DNA of 61,646 bases from Rhodocyclales bacterium RIFCSPLOWO2_02_FULL_63_24 (GTDB lineage: Bacteria > Pseudomonadota > Gammaproteobacteria > Burkholderiales > Rhodocyclaceae), in NCBI GenBank assembly GCA_001828935.1, contig MHZX01000049.1:1-61646 (forward strand). The letters run 5' to 3'. A program made the position numbers and the translations under genes. Below the pieces are notes generated by a model, which saw only the letters and a program-made list of their open reading frames with translations, did not search any database and had not been told where the DNA came from. This document shows, in pieces, positions 1 through 7,495 of the stretch (the first letter of the stretch is position 1; every line of letters starts with the position of its first letter).

Positions 1-44
1 CAGAGGGGGCGCCCAGAGCTCCGAACCAGGCTCGTCCAACAAAC

Positions 45-74
45 GGATAGATCGTGGCTTCGCACGATCTATCC
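45..74. terminator. Perfect hairpin downstream of the AI-2E permease gene
   Basis: Two 12-base arms (45-56 and 63-74) pair perfectly around a 6-base loop. The hairpin lies 39 bases beyond the stop of the minus-strand permease gene. T-rich sequence flanks both sides but neither side has a long T run, so it may terminate weakly in both directions. Confidence 0.55.
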
Positions 75-85
75 TTATTCGTTAG

Positions 86-115
86 CCGTCGCTCCGAGCG
101 AGCTGTTTCACGTTA
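86..115. repeat. Copy 1 of a short dispersed repeat
   Basis: This stretch (CCGTCGCTCCGAGCGAG followed by a TTTCA...CGTTA tail) matches 39949-39981 with three mismatches and one 3-base gap. It overlaps the stop codon of the permease gene. Both copies sit at the 3' end of a gene or just after one. Confidence 0.45.
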
Positions 116-1258
116 GAGGTCGCCGCTGGCCTGTGCGCTGCGCAGGGCCTGCGCATGGCGATGGCGCGCCATCAGGCGCGGATCGGTGACGATGACGCCG
201 ATGGTTTCGCCGATCACCATCACCACCCCCAGCACCGGCAGCACCAGCATCAGGCCGGCCACGCCGGCCACGGCGCCGCCGACGAATATCATCAGCACCG
301 TCACCAGCGGATGCAGTTCGAGGCTCTTGCCGATGGTCAGCGGCATGTACACGAAATCATCGAGCAGCCGCACCAGGACAAACAGGGCGATCGCCCAATA
401 GGCCATGCCCGGCGCATCGGGGAAGTCGGTCGCCGCCACCAGCACCACCAGCAGGCCGCCGAGAATCGAGCCGACGTAGGGAATCCAGGCCAGCACCGCG
501 CAAATCAGGCCCAGTGCGAAAGGCCCGGGAATGCCGAGCAGCCACAGGCCGGCCGCCAGCGTCAGGGTATCGAGCAGCGTCAGCTTGATCAGCCCCTGGA
601 AGTAGGCACGCGAGGTGCGATCGATTTCGTAGAGCAGATACAGCGTCTTTTCGAAGAAGGCATTGGGCACCGCGCCGCCGAGAAAGCGCTGGAAGCGGCG
701 GCCGTCGCGCAGAAAGAAAAATGCCAGAAACGGCGCCAGCATCAGCGACGGCGCCCAGGCCATGATGCCAACTGCAATCGGCTCAAGATGGTCGGTGATG
801 CTTCCCGTACCCTGTACCAATCTCGCTGCCACAGTGTCGGCGAGGCGGGCGCGGGCAAGGGCTGCCGAGTGGCTCTCGAGTGCGCGCAACGAGCGGTCGA
901 GCAGATTCAGTCCGCCCTGCAGATAGCCGCTGACGATCTCCTGCCAGCCGGCGATGTGGCTGGTGACCCAGGGCGCCAGCGCGACGCCGATGACGGCCAG
1001 CAGCGCGAGAAAGGCCAGGGTGACGATGCTGGCCGCCGCATCGCGGCTCATGCCGCGATAGATCAGCGCCTGCATCGGCGCATAGAGAAAATAATAAAGA
1101 ATCAGTGCGAGCAGGAAAGGCACAACCAGCCAGAGGATTTTCTGGAAGAAGAACAGCAGCAGGCAGGTGGTGGCGATGATCGAGGCCCAGACGATGGGAC
1201 CGGCGCCATGCTGGCTTTCTTCGACCGTGTAGTTCGCGGGTTCCGTGGCGGCCATCAC
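113..1258 (-). CDS. AI-2E family transporter-like permease
   Basis: This is a 381-residue polytopic inner-membrane protein of the AI-2E transporter (PerM/YdiK/TqsA) family. Hydrophobic segments lie near residues 22-40, 42-60 and 75-97, followed by a soluble stretch at about 100-160 and then several more helices, which is the family layout. Family members export or exchange small molecules such as quorum signals or Na+/H+, and the substrate here cannot be read from sequence. Its ATG overlaps the stop of the upstream cyclic-nucleotide-binding gene by four bases (ATGA), so the two are probably translationally coupled. Confidence 0.85.
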   Translation of the reverse strand: MMAATEPANYTVEESQHGAGPIVWASIIATTCLLLFFFQKILWLVVPFLLALILYYFLYAPMQALIYRGMSRDAAASIVTLAFLALLAVIGVALAPWVTSHIAGWQEIVSGYLQGGLNLLDRSLRALESHSAALARARLADTVAARLVQGTGSITDHLEPIAVGIMAWAPSLMLAPFLAFFFLRDGRRFQRFLGGAVPNAFFEKTLYLLYEIDRTSRAYFQGLIKLTLLDTLTLAAGLWLLGIPGPFALGLICAVLAWIPYVGSILGGLLVVLVAATDFPDAPGMAYWAIALFVLVRLLDDFVYMPLTIGKSLELHPLVTVLMIFVGGAVAGVAGLMLVLPVLGVVMVIGETIGVIVTDPRLMARHRHAQALRSAQASGDL

Positions 1259-1734
1259 AGATGCTGGTAGGCGCCCATGGTCAGCGCCATGTCGCGCATG
1301 CGGGCGCCGAGATGACGCGCCAGTTCGCGGGATATCTTCGAGGCGATGCGGGCGTGGGTATCGAGCAGGCCGACAAAGTCATCCCGGAAGAAAACGATCA
1401 GCTGACAGGCGGTCGTCGCCCGCGCCTGCGCCGAACGCGGCGAGTTGTCGAGCAAGGCCAGCTCGCCGAAAAACGTGCCGGGGCCGAGTTGCGCCACCCG
1501 GCCAGCCTCGCCCTCCCCCTGGCGGCAGATCAGCACCTCGCCCGAAGCGACGATGTAGATCGCCTGCCCTTCCTCGCCCTCGTCGAAGATCACCTCGCCG
1601 GCAAGGTAGTCGCGTTCGTGCAGCAGGCCGTCGACGATCTGCAACTCGGCCGGCGTCAGGTTGACGAACAGGCTGAGGTGGCGCAGGCGCTCCAGGCGCG
1701 GCGTGGTTTTTCTGGGGCGAAACAGATTGACCAA
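1255..1734 (-). CDS. Stand-alone cyclic nucleotide-binding domain protein
   Basis: The product is 159 residues with one cNMP-binding beta-roll at roughly 20-135. A good phosphate-binding cassette is visible (FGELALLDNSPRSAQA), including the Glu and Arg that contact cyclic phosphate in the CRP/PKA family. There is no helix-turn-helix, so it is not a CRP-type transcription factor and more likely a ligand-sensing subunit or adaptor. Coupling to the downstream permease by an ATGA overlap suggests that it gates or partners that transporter, which is inference. Confidence 0.8.
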   Translation of the reverse strand: MVNLFRPRKTTPRLERLRHLSLFVNLTPAELQIVDGLLHERDYLAGEVIFDEGEEGQAIYIVASGEVLICRQGEGEAGRVAQLGPGTFFGELALLDNSPRSAQARATTACQLIVFFRDDFVGLLDTHARIASKISRELARHLGARMRDMALTMGAYQHL

Positions 1735-1766
1735 GGGCTAGGCTCCAAAAAAATAATGCCGCGATT

Positions 1767-2318
1767 CTAGCCGGGGTCGGCGGCATCGAGCGGAAAGCTT
1801 GCCAGTGTCTGGTAACTCGCGGCGGAGGGATGCAGATGGGTCTCGACCAGGGCGAATTCACCGACTCGCCAGCCAATCGGCGTTTCCAGTCGCGGCATGG
1901 ATGTGCAGCGGACGCGGCGCGCCAGCGTGACGTGCGGCGCCAGGGCGGAGCCCGAACGTTGTTCCACGGCAAAGCCCGCCGCGCGCAGTTCGCCGGCCAG
2001 CAAGCCGGCCAGACTGCGCAGCGGCGCCGGTGTCTGGCGGCAACCGGCCCACAGGATGCCGCGCTGCGGCCAGAACCCGAGGCGGTCGAGACTCAGATCG
2101 AAGGCCTCGGCGCGAACCCCGGCGGCAATCGCTTCGAGTTGGTCGACCTGGCTTGGCGTCACCGAGCCGACGAAGGCCAGGGTCAGATGCAGCGATGCCG
2201 GCCGCATCAGGCGACCGCCGCCAGTGGCCAAGTGGTGCGCCAGGGCGGACAGGTGCCCAACCGCCTCGTCGTCCGGCCACAGCGCGAAGAACACCCGGCG
2301 CGAGTGCGCCTCAGCCAC
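1767..2318 (-). CDS. thpR: RNA 2',3'-cyclic phosphodiesterase (2'-5' RNA ligase family)
   Basis: A 183-residue member of the 2H phosphoesterase superfamily. The two catalytic HxTx motifs are present: HLTLAFVG near residue 44 and PHVTLARRV in the second half. Family members open 2',3'-cyclic phosphates on RNA and can join 2'-5' linkages in vitro. It starts six bases after the ispF stop on the same strand and is likely cotranscribed with it. Length is normal for the family. Confidence 0.88.
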   Translation of the reverse strand: MAEAHSRRVFFALWPDDEAVGHLSALAHHLATGGGRLMRPASLHLTLAFVGSVTPSQVDQLEAIAAGVRAEAFDLSLDRLGFWPQRGILWAGCRQTPAPLRSLAGLLAGELRAAGFAVEQRSGSALAPHVTLARRVRCTSMPRLETPIGWRVGEFALVETHLHPSAASYQTLASFPLDAADPG

Positions 2319-2324
2319 GCCGGC

Positions 2325-2813
2325 TCACTCCTTGCGCACCAGCAAGGCCACGGCTTCGGCCGCGATGCCCTCGCCGCGCCCGGCGAAGCCGAGCCGCTCG
2401 GTGGTCTTGCCCTTGATGTTCACGGCATCGGCGGCGATTCCCAGGTCGGCCGCAATGTTGGCGCACATCGCCCCGACATGCGGTGCAATGCGCGGCGCCT
2501 GGGCAATGACGGTGGCGTCGATATTGCCGACCTGCCAACCGGCCGCATTCACCGCCGCGACGGCGCCGCGCAGCAGGCGCCGACTGTCGGCCCCCTCCCA
2601 TTGCGCATCGCTGTCGGGAAACATGCGGCCGATGTCGCCCAGCGCCGCGGCGCCGAGAATCGCATCGGTGATCGCATGCAGCAACGCGTCGGCGTCCGAA
2701 TGCCCGAGCAGGCCCTGCCGATGCGGAATCTCGACCCCACCCAGAATCAGGCGGCGGCCGGGCGCCAGTGCGTGCACGTCGTAGCCCTGACCGATGCGGT
2801 ATGGAATGCTCAT
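2325..2813 (-). CDS. ispF: 2-C-methyl-D-erythritol 2,4-cyclodiphosphate synthase
   Basis: IspF converts CDP-methylerythritol 2-phosphate to the cyclic diphosphate in the non-mevalonate isoprenoid pathway. Metal ligands are visible in GQGYDVHAL near the N-terminus and in [18 protein letters not shown] around residue 40, followed by the conserved GDIGRMFP segment. I chose the ATG giving [16 protein letters not shown] because homologues begin there; an upstream start at 2834 would add seven residues. The product is 162 residues. ispD usually lies adjacent but here is about 2.6 kb away, with signalling genes between. Confidence 0.95.
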   Translation of the reverse strand: MSIPYRIGQGYDVHALAPGRRLILGGVEIPHRQGLLGHSDADALLHAITDAILGAAALGDIGRMFPDSDAQWEGADSRRLLRGAVAAVNAAGWQVGNIDATVIAQAPRIAPHVGAMCANIAADLGIAADAVNIKGKTTERLGFAGRGEGIAAEAVALLVRKE

Positions 2814-2844
2814 TGCCGGAAAGCCCTTTCGCAAGACCAGGGCT

Positions 2845-3504
2845 TCATGCCTTGGCCGCCTTGTATTTGCTGGATTCGATGATGCCGCAGAAAACCCGCA
2901 TCAGCGCGGGATCGTGCTTCGCACCGGTCTCTTCATGCAGGATCGCCATGATTTCCACGTGCGTCCGCGCCCGATGATAGGACCTGGTCACGGCCATCGC
3001 GTCGTAGCTGTCGGCAATGGCGACAATCCGGGAGCAAATTGAAATCTGATCTCCCGCGAGACCATCGGGATAGCCCGAGCCGTCGAAGCACTCGTGATGG
3101 TGACGGATCACCTGGGCAGCCTGCTGCGCGCCTTCGAGATCCATCGCAGCCATGATTTGCGCGCCCATGTCGGAATGCTGCTTCATCACCTCCCACTCCG
3201 CCTCGTCGAATTGCGCTGGCTTGCGCAGGACCGGGTCGGGTATCCCGATCTTGCCGATATCGTGGAAGGAAGCGGAAATCTTCAGAATGCCCAACTCGTT
3301 GCTGGACAAGCCGCACTTCATCCCGAGCTCCTCGGCGAGGCCAAGCACCCGCTCCGAATGGAGTCGCGTCAGCGAGTCCCGGTAGCCGAGCGCCACCGAC
3401 AAGGCTTTGGTGTACTTGTACAGTGCGTTGTAGATCGGGTCTTCCGCTTCCATCTCGGGCTTCTCTGAAAATGTGCTGCCACGGTTCAGGGGACTGCGCC
3501 CCAT
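2845..3504 (-). CDS. HD-GYP domain phosphodiesterase (cyclic-di-GMP)
   Basis: The protein carries an HD-GYP domain: [15 protein letters not shown] supplies the HD metal pair and [15 protein letters not shown] the HH and GYP signature. Such domains hydrolyse cyclic di-GMP to GMP. The open frame extends to 3696, but the first 60 or so residues look non-coding. The ATG at 3504 (MGRSPLN) or at 3453 (MEAEDP) is more likely, and I use 3504. No receiver or membrane segment is visible, so it is probably cytoplasmic. Its stop lies 31 bases upstream of the ispF start. Confidence 0.85.
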   Translation of the reverse strand: MGRSPLNRGSTFSEKPEMEAEDPIYNALYKYTKALSVALGYRDSLTRLHSERVLGLAEELGMKCGLSSNELGILKISASFHDIGKIGIPDPVLRKPAQFDEAEWEVMKQHSDMGAQIMAAMDLEGAQQAAQVIRHHHECFDGSGYPDGLAGDQISICSRIVAIADSYDAMAVTRSYHRARTHVEIMAILHEETGAKHDPALMRVFCGIIESSKYKAAKA

Positions 3505-3702
3505 TATCGCAAAACGTCCGCTGGAACAGTGCTTGGCGTGGCAGATCGCAATCGCGGCAACCAGCTTAGCACCATCATCCGTCGGGCCGGCTGGGTCGTC
3601 GTCGAGCCCCACCCGCAACAAGCGGCAGACACGCATCGAAGTCGCGGCATTGGGCTTGCCATAAGCCGGCCTCGGCCGCAGCGATGGGGCAGGCAAGTCA
3701 TT

Positions 3703-3708
3703 TATACT
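3703..3708 (+). promoter_or_regulatory. Probable -10 element for the small exported protein gene
   Basis: TATACT lies 57 bases before the ATG at 3766, in the gap between divergent genes. No good -35 hexamer is visible at 16-18 bases upstream, so the assignment is tentative. Confidence 0.35.
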
Positions 3709-3765
3709 GGGTCGCCAATTGCTCGCGCAACCGCATCGCCATTACGGACCACAGGAGGAAGGAAC

Positions 3766-4152
3766 ATGATCCCAAAATCAGCCTTGATCTTAGTCTCTGC
3801 GCTCTGCCTGCCATCCCTTGTCCTCGCGCAGGACGCCGTGCGCTGGGGAAGCTCCGGCAAGCTCCCCGCCGCGCGCCAGGCGATCGACGGCATGAAGGCG
3901 TACTACGAACCGGAAAAGGTCGAACGCAAGGGCGACGTCAATTCATTTACCCTCTATCGCTCCAGCACCCCCGGCACGGCGGACGAACTGGGCCGCTACA
4001 TGATCAACTGCGATACCCGCGAATTCGTCAGCACGATCAACGGGAAAACTACCGAGCCTTCGCGCTTGATCGCCGGCGAGGAGCTCTATCCCATCGGCAA
4101 ACTGCTCTGCGACTGGGACAAGAAAAGCTTCTTCAAGAAGATCCTTGAGTAA
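3766..4152 (+). CDS. Small exported protein, possibly surface-adhesin E-like
   Basis: A 128-residue protein with a clear signal peptide (MIPKSALILVSALCLPSLVLA, cleavage expected before QDAV). A very strong ribosome binding site (AGGAGGAAGGA at 3752-3762) fixes the start. The mature part has two Cys residues (in MINCDTRE and KLLCDWD) that could form a disulfide. The layout resembles the small surface-adhesin E-type periplasmic proteins common in betaproteobacteria, but that is a resemblance only. It is a single-gene unit on the plus strand between opposing genes. Confidence 0.75.
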   Translation: MIPKSALILVSALCLPSLVLAQDAVRWGSSGKLPAARQAIDGMKAYYEPEKVERKGDVNSFTLYRSSTPGTADELGRYMINCDTREFVSTINGKTTEPSRLIAGEELYPIGKLLCDWDKKSFFKKILE

Positions 4153-4166
4153 GGCCTTGCCCTGCG

Positions 4167-5411
4167 CTAAGTCGCCGCCCCCATGCGCTCGGCCCAGCGC
4201 ATGGCATCCCACTGGGTCTGGTTGATCTTGGCCACATCCAGGCCCAGCGCCTGGGCGAGGCTGTCCACGCGATCCGATTCGCCGGCCTCCAGCGCTTCCA
4301 CCAGCATCAGCAGCATGCCAGGCACGCCCTCTTGTTCCAGCACGGCGCGGATCACCGGCTCGGGCAGCGGCAGCCGCGCCAGCACTTCGATCAAGGGCCG
4401 GCCGAACACCACGTCGAGCAGCGACACCATGCCGATCACAAACAGGTTGTCCAGCTCGTGGCGCGGTACGATGTCGCGCCCCAGCAGTTCGAGCAGACGG
4501 CTGCGGGTGAGCACCGTTTTCATCAGCGCCGCCGACGTTTCGCCCTGCCCCGCCGTATAGAGCAGCAGGGCGATCCAGCGATACAACTGCTTGTAGCCGA
4601 GAATCTGCACCGCGTGAGCGACGCTGGTCACCTTGCGCACCATGCCCATGCCTGCCGAGTTGATGTAACCCAGCAACTTGAGCATCAAGGTCGGCGAGCG
4701 CTTGAATGCATCCTCGATTTCGCGCGGCGTGGCCTGAGCCCCGACCAGGTCGAAGATCTGCACCAGTTGCGCCAGCCCCGGTTCCGGTTCGCGGGCCTGC
4801 ACGATTTCCGGGCGGGTGAAGAAATATCCCTGGAATAATTCGATGCCGGCATCGCGGCAAAACCGGTAGTGCTTGCTTTCCATCATGCCGCGCGCAATGC
4901 AGCGCAGCGGCAGGCCCTTGAGACGGGCATAGCACTGATAGAAGGTCAGCGCATCGAGCACCGAGAGATCCAGCTTGACGAACTCGGCCCGGATCAGCAG
5001 TTCGGGACTACCCTCGACCAGTGCCCAGTCGTCCAGGCACAGTCCTATCCGGCGCCGCCGCAGCGCGTCGCAAGCCAGCAGCAGGGCCTCGTCAACCGCC
5101 GCCACATCGCCCGACAAATCCAGCACCACGCGACCATCGGGCAGCAGTTCGAGAAAATCCGCGTCGCCCAGCAGCGACAGGTCGGCCTGGATAAAAACCC
5201 GCTTGCCTTCCGGCAGCCAGTCGTCATCGAGGTCGCCCAGCAGATGGGCCAGCACCGCAGCGCTGCCGGCCAGCGGATCGACGGGCGCGGCCGCACCCGC
5301 GTAATGCTGGCGCAATTCGTAGCCGAAGGTGTCGCCGTCTCGGCCGACCACCGGCTGACGCTCAATCCAGGCGCGCTGCAGTTCGGCGGAATGGGGAAGC
5401 GGATCGTTCAT
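4167..5411 (-). CDS. EAL-HDOD signalling protein (YuxH-like)
   Basis: A 414-residue protein with an N-terminal EAL-like region (about 10-200) and a C-terminal HDOD domain (about 205-395). The start of the EAL fold reads FGYELRQ and the usual catalytic EALLR context is not evident. It is therefore probably a degenerate EAL that binds or scaffolds rather than hydrolyses cyclic di-GMP, as in YuxH/CdgJ-type proteins. It is on the minus strand downstream of ispD, 41 bases away, and may be cotranscribed with it. Confidence 0.85.
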   Translation of the reverse strand: MNDPLPHSAELQRAWIERQPVVGRDGDTFGYELRQHYAGAAAPVDPLAGSAAVLAHLLGDLDDDWLPEGKRVFIQADLSLLGDADFLELLPDGRVVLDLSGDVAAVDEALLLACDALRRRRIGLCLDDWALVEGSPELLIRAEFVKLDLSVLDALTFYQCYARLKGLPLRCIARGMMESKHYRFCRDAGIELFQGYFFTRPEIVQAREPEPGLAQLVQIFDLVGAQATPREIEDAFKRSPTLMLKLLGYINSAGMGMVRKVTSVAHAVQILGYKQLYRWIALLLYTAGQGETSAALMKTVLTRSRLLELLGRDIVPRHELDNLFVIGMVSLLDVVFGRPLIEVLARLPLPEPVIRAVLEQEGVPGMLLMLVEALEAGESDRVDSLAQALGLDVAKINQTQWDAMRWAERMGAAT

Positions 5412-5452
5412 GGTGGCGCACGTTGTAGTCCAACCTGTCCCTTTACGACCGG

Positions 5453-6181
5453 TCAGATTCGAACATTAGTCCGATTTACGCGGTTTTGCAGTATCCATTC
5501 CGCAAGCTGCAAATCCAGCGGATAGGTAACCTTGAGGTTGCTGACGTCGGCCGCCACCAGGCGCGGCGAGAGCCCCAGCGCTTCGACGGCGCCGGCTTCG
5601 TCGGTGACTTGCGGTGCGGCCGCCAGGGCATCGAGCAGCAGCCGGTGACGAAACATCTGCGGCGTCTGGGCCTGCCAGAGACCATCGCGCGGCACGGTGC
5701 GCAGGATGCGGCCGCCCGCGCCGGCCTGCTTCAGGGTATCCGCGACGGGCACCGCCAAGAGGCCGCCGGCATCGTCCTGGCCAACTTCGGCGATCAGCTT
5801 TTCGACCATCGGCACTGTCAGGCAGGGCCGTGCCGCATCGTGCACCAGCACCCAGTCGTCGGCAATGTCGCCCAATTCGACGGCCATCGCGCGCAGGCCG
5901 TTGGCGACGCTTTCCGCCCGGGTCTCGCCGCCGCAGCGAAGCACCCGCAGTTTCCCGCCGAGCGGCGCCATCGCCGCCGCCGGCCAGAGCGTATCGTCGG
6001 GCGCCAACACCACGAACACGTGCGCAATCGCCGGAGTGGCGCACAATGTGGCCAGCGCATGCCGGATCAGAGGCTGGCCGGCCAGCGGCAGGTATTGCTT
6101 GGGTGTGGGCCGGGGTCCGGTCGACTGCGCGCCCATGCGCGATCCGCTACCCGCGGCTGGAACCAGTGCGTGATATGTCAT
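5453..6181 (-). CDS. ispD: 2-C-methyl-D-erythritol 4-phosphate cytidylyltransferase
   Basis: IspD joins CTP and methylerythritol 4-phosphate in the non-mevalonate isoprenoid pathway. The nucleotide-binding N-terminus (ALVPAAGSGSRMG followed by PKQYLPLAGQPLIRHAL) and the VHDAARPCLT motif are intact. The length (242 residues) is typical. It is transcribed divergently from the DUF4010 gene, sharing a 48-base gap that contains TATACA at 6192-6197 on the plus strand. Confidence 0.95.
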   Translation of the reverse strand: MTYHALVPAAGSGSRMGAQSTGPRPTPKQYLPLAGQPLIRHALATLCATPAIAHVFVVLAPDDTLWPAAAMAPLGGKLRVLRCGGETRAESVANGLRAMAVELGDIADDWVLVHDAARPCLTVPMVEKLIAEVGQDDAGGLLAVPVADTLKQAGAGGRILRTVPRDGLWQAQTPQMFRHRLLLDALAAAPQVTDEAGAVEALGLSPRLVAADVSNLKVTYPLDLQLAEWILQNRVNRTNVRI

Positions 6182-6229
6182 GCCGCAATTCTATACAATC
6201 GCCTTACAGGAACTTGCGCGAGAAACAAC

Positions 6230-7483
6230 ATGTTCGCCGCAGAACCCGGATACGAAGCCTTGCAGGCTTTCGCCACCAGCATCGGCATCGGCCTGCTGAT
6301 CGGTCTTGAGCGGGAACGCCAGTCCGACCTCAAGGCTGGCCTGCGCACCTTCGCCCTGGTGGGCTTGCTGGGTTGCCTGTGCGCCCTGCTGGCCCAGATC
6401 ACGGACAACGGCTGGATACTCGCCGCCGGCCTGCTCGCCATCGCCGCCATGATGATCGCCGCGCATGTTTCCGACCCGCTCGACACCGGCGATCCGGGAA
6501 CCACTTCGGTGGTCGCGCTGATGGTCTGCTACGCGCTGGGAGCAATGGTCTGGTTCGGCTACACCTCGATCGCGGTCATGCTGGCCATCGCCACCACCGT
6601 GCTGCTCTACTTCAAGGCAGAGTTGCACGGCATTTCGAAGAGCATGACCCATGTCGACCTGCTCTCGATGCTGCAGTTCGGCGTGCTGGCCCTGGTGATC
6701 CTGCCGATCCTGCCCGACCGGGATTTCGGCCCCTACCTGGCCTTGAATCCGCACAACATCTGGTGGATGGTGGTGCTGATCTCGGGCGTCTCGCTGGCCG
6801 GCTACGCGGCGTTGCGCCTGACCGGAGCCCGGCATGGCGCCGCGCTGATCGGCCTGTTCGGCGGCTTTGCCTCATCCACCGCGACCACCATGATCTTCGC
6901 GCGCAATGCCCGCGCCAACGCCAGTCTCGCGCGCACCGCGATGGTGGTCATCCTGCTCGCCAACATCGTGGTCATGGTCCGCATCGGCGTGGTCTCGGTC
7001 GCGGTGGCGCCGGACATCGTCGGCCCGCTGTTCGGCATACTCGGCGGCAGCATCGCGCTGGGCGTCGCCGCCACGCTGTGGGGCTGGCGCCAGCTTGAAG
7101 GCGGCGATACGCTGCCGCTGCCGAAGGTGACCAATCCGACCGAAATCAGGACGGCGCTGACTTTCGGCGCCCTCTATGCGCTGATCCTGGTGCTCTCCGC
7201 CTGGCTGCAGGACGTGGCCGGAAACCGCGGGCTGTATCTGCTGGCACTGGCCTCGGGGCTGACCGATGTCGATGCGATCGTGCTGTCGTCGCTGCGCATG
7301 TTCAGCACCGACAAGCTCAGCGCGGCGCAAACCGTCACCGCGATCACCCTGGCAACACTCTCCAACCTCGCCTTCAAGACCGGTCTGGTGCTGGTCATCG
7401 GCGGTGCGGCGCTGGCCCGCCTCACCCTGCCGGGACTCGCCGCCATCGCCGTGGGCCTGATTGGCGGTCTTATTCTGATCTGA
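6230..7483 (+). CDS. MgtC/SapB-DUF4010 family membrane protein
   Basis: The product is 417 residues. An N-terminal MgtC-like part (ATSIGIGLLIGLERERQ, then TFALVGLLGCLCALL) is followed by a long DUF4010-type membrane domain with about ten further hydrophobic segments. I chose the ATG at 6230 because the MgtC-like motif starts just after it; the frame stays open further upstream only as antisense to ispD. The function of this family is not established. The next gene starts 12 bases after its stop, so it probably heads the cluster running to 12215. Confidence 0.85.
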   Translation: MFAAEPGYEALQAFATSIGIGLLIGLERERQSDLKAGLRTFALVGLLGCLCALLAQITDNGWILAAGLLAIAAMMIAAHVSDPLDTGDPGTTSVVALMVCYALGAMVWFGYTSIAVMLAIATTVLLYFKAELHGISKSMTHVDLLSMLQFGVLALVILPILPDRDFGPYLALNPHNIWWMVVLISGVSLAGYAALRLTGARHGAALIGLFGGFASSTATTMIFARNARANASLARTAMVVILLANIVVMVRIGVVSVAVAPDIVGPLFGILGGSIALGVAATLWGWRQLEGGDTLPLPKVTNPTEIRTALTFGALYALILVLSAWLQDVAGNRGLYLLALASGLTDVDAIVLSSLRMFSTDKLSAAQTVTAITLATLSNLAFKTGLVLVIGGAALARLTLPGLAAIAVGLIGGLILI

Positions 7484-7495
7484 TCGGGAACTCGC

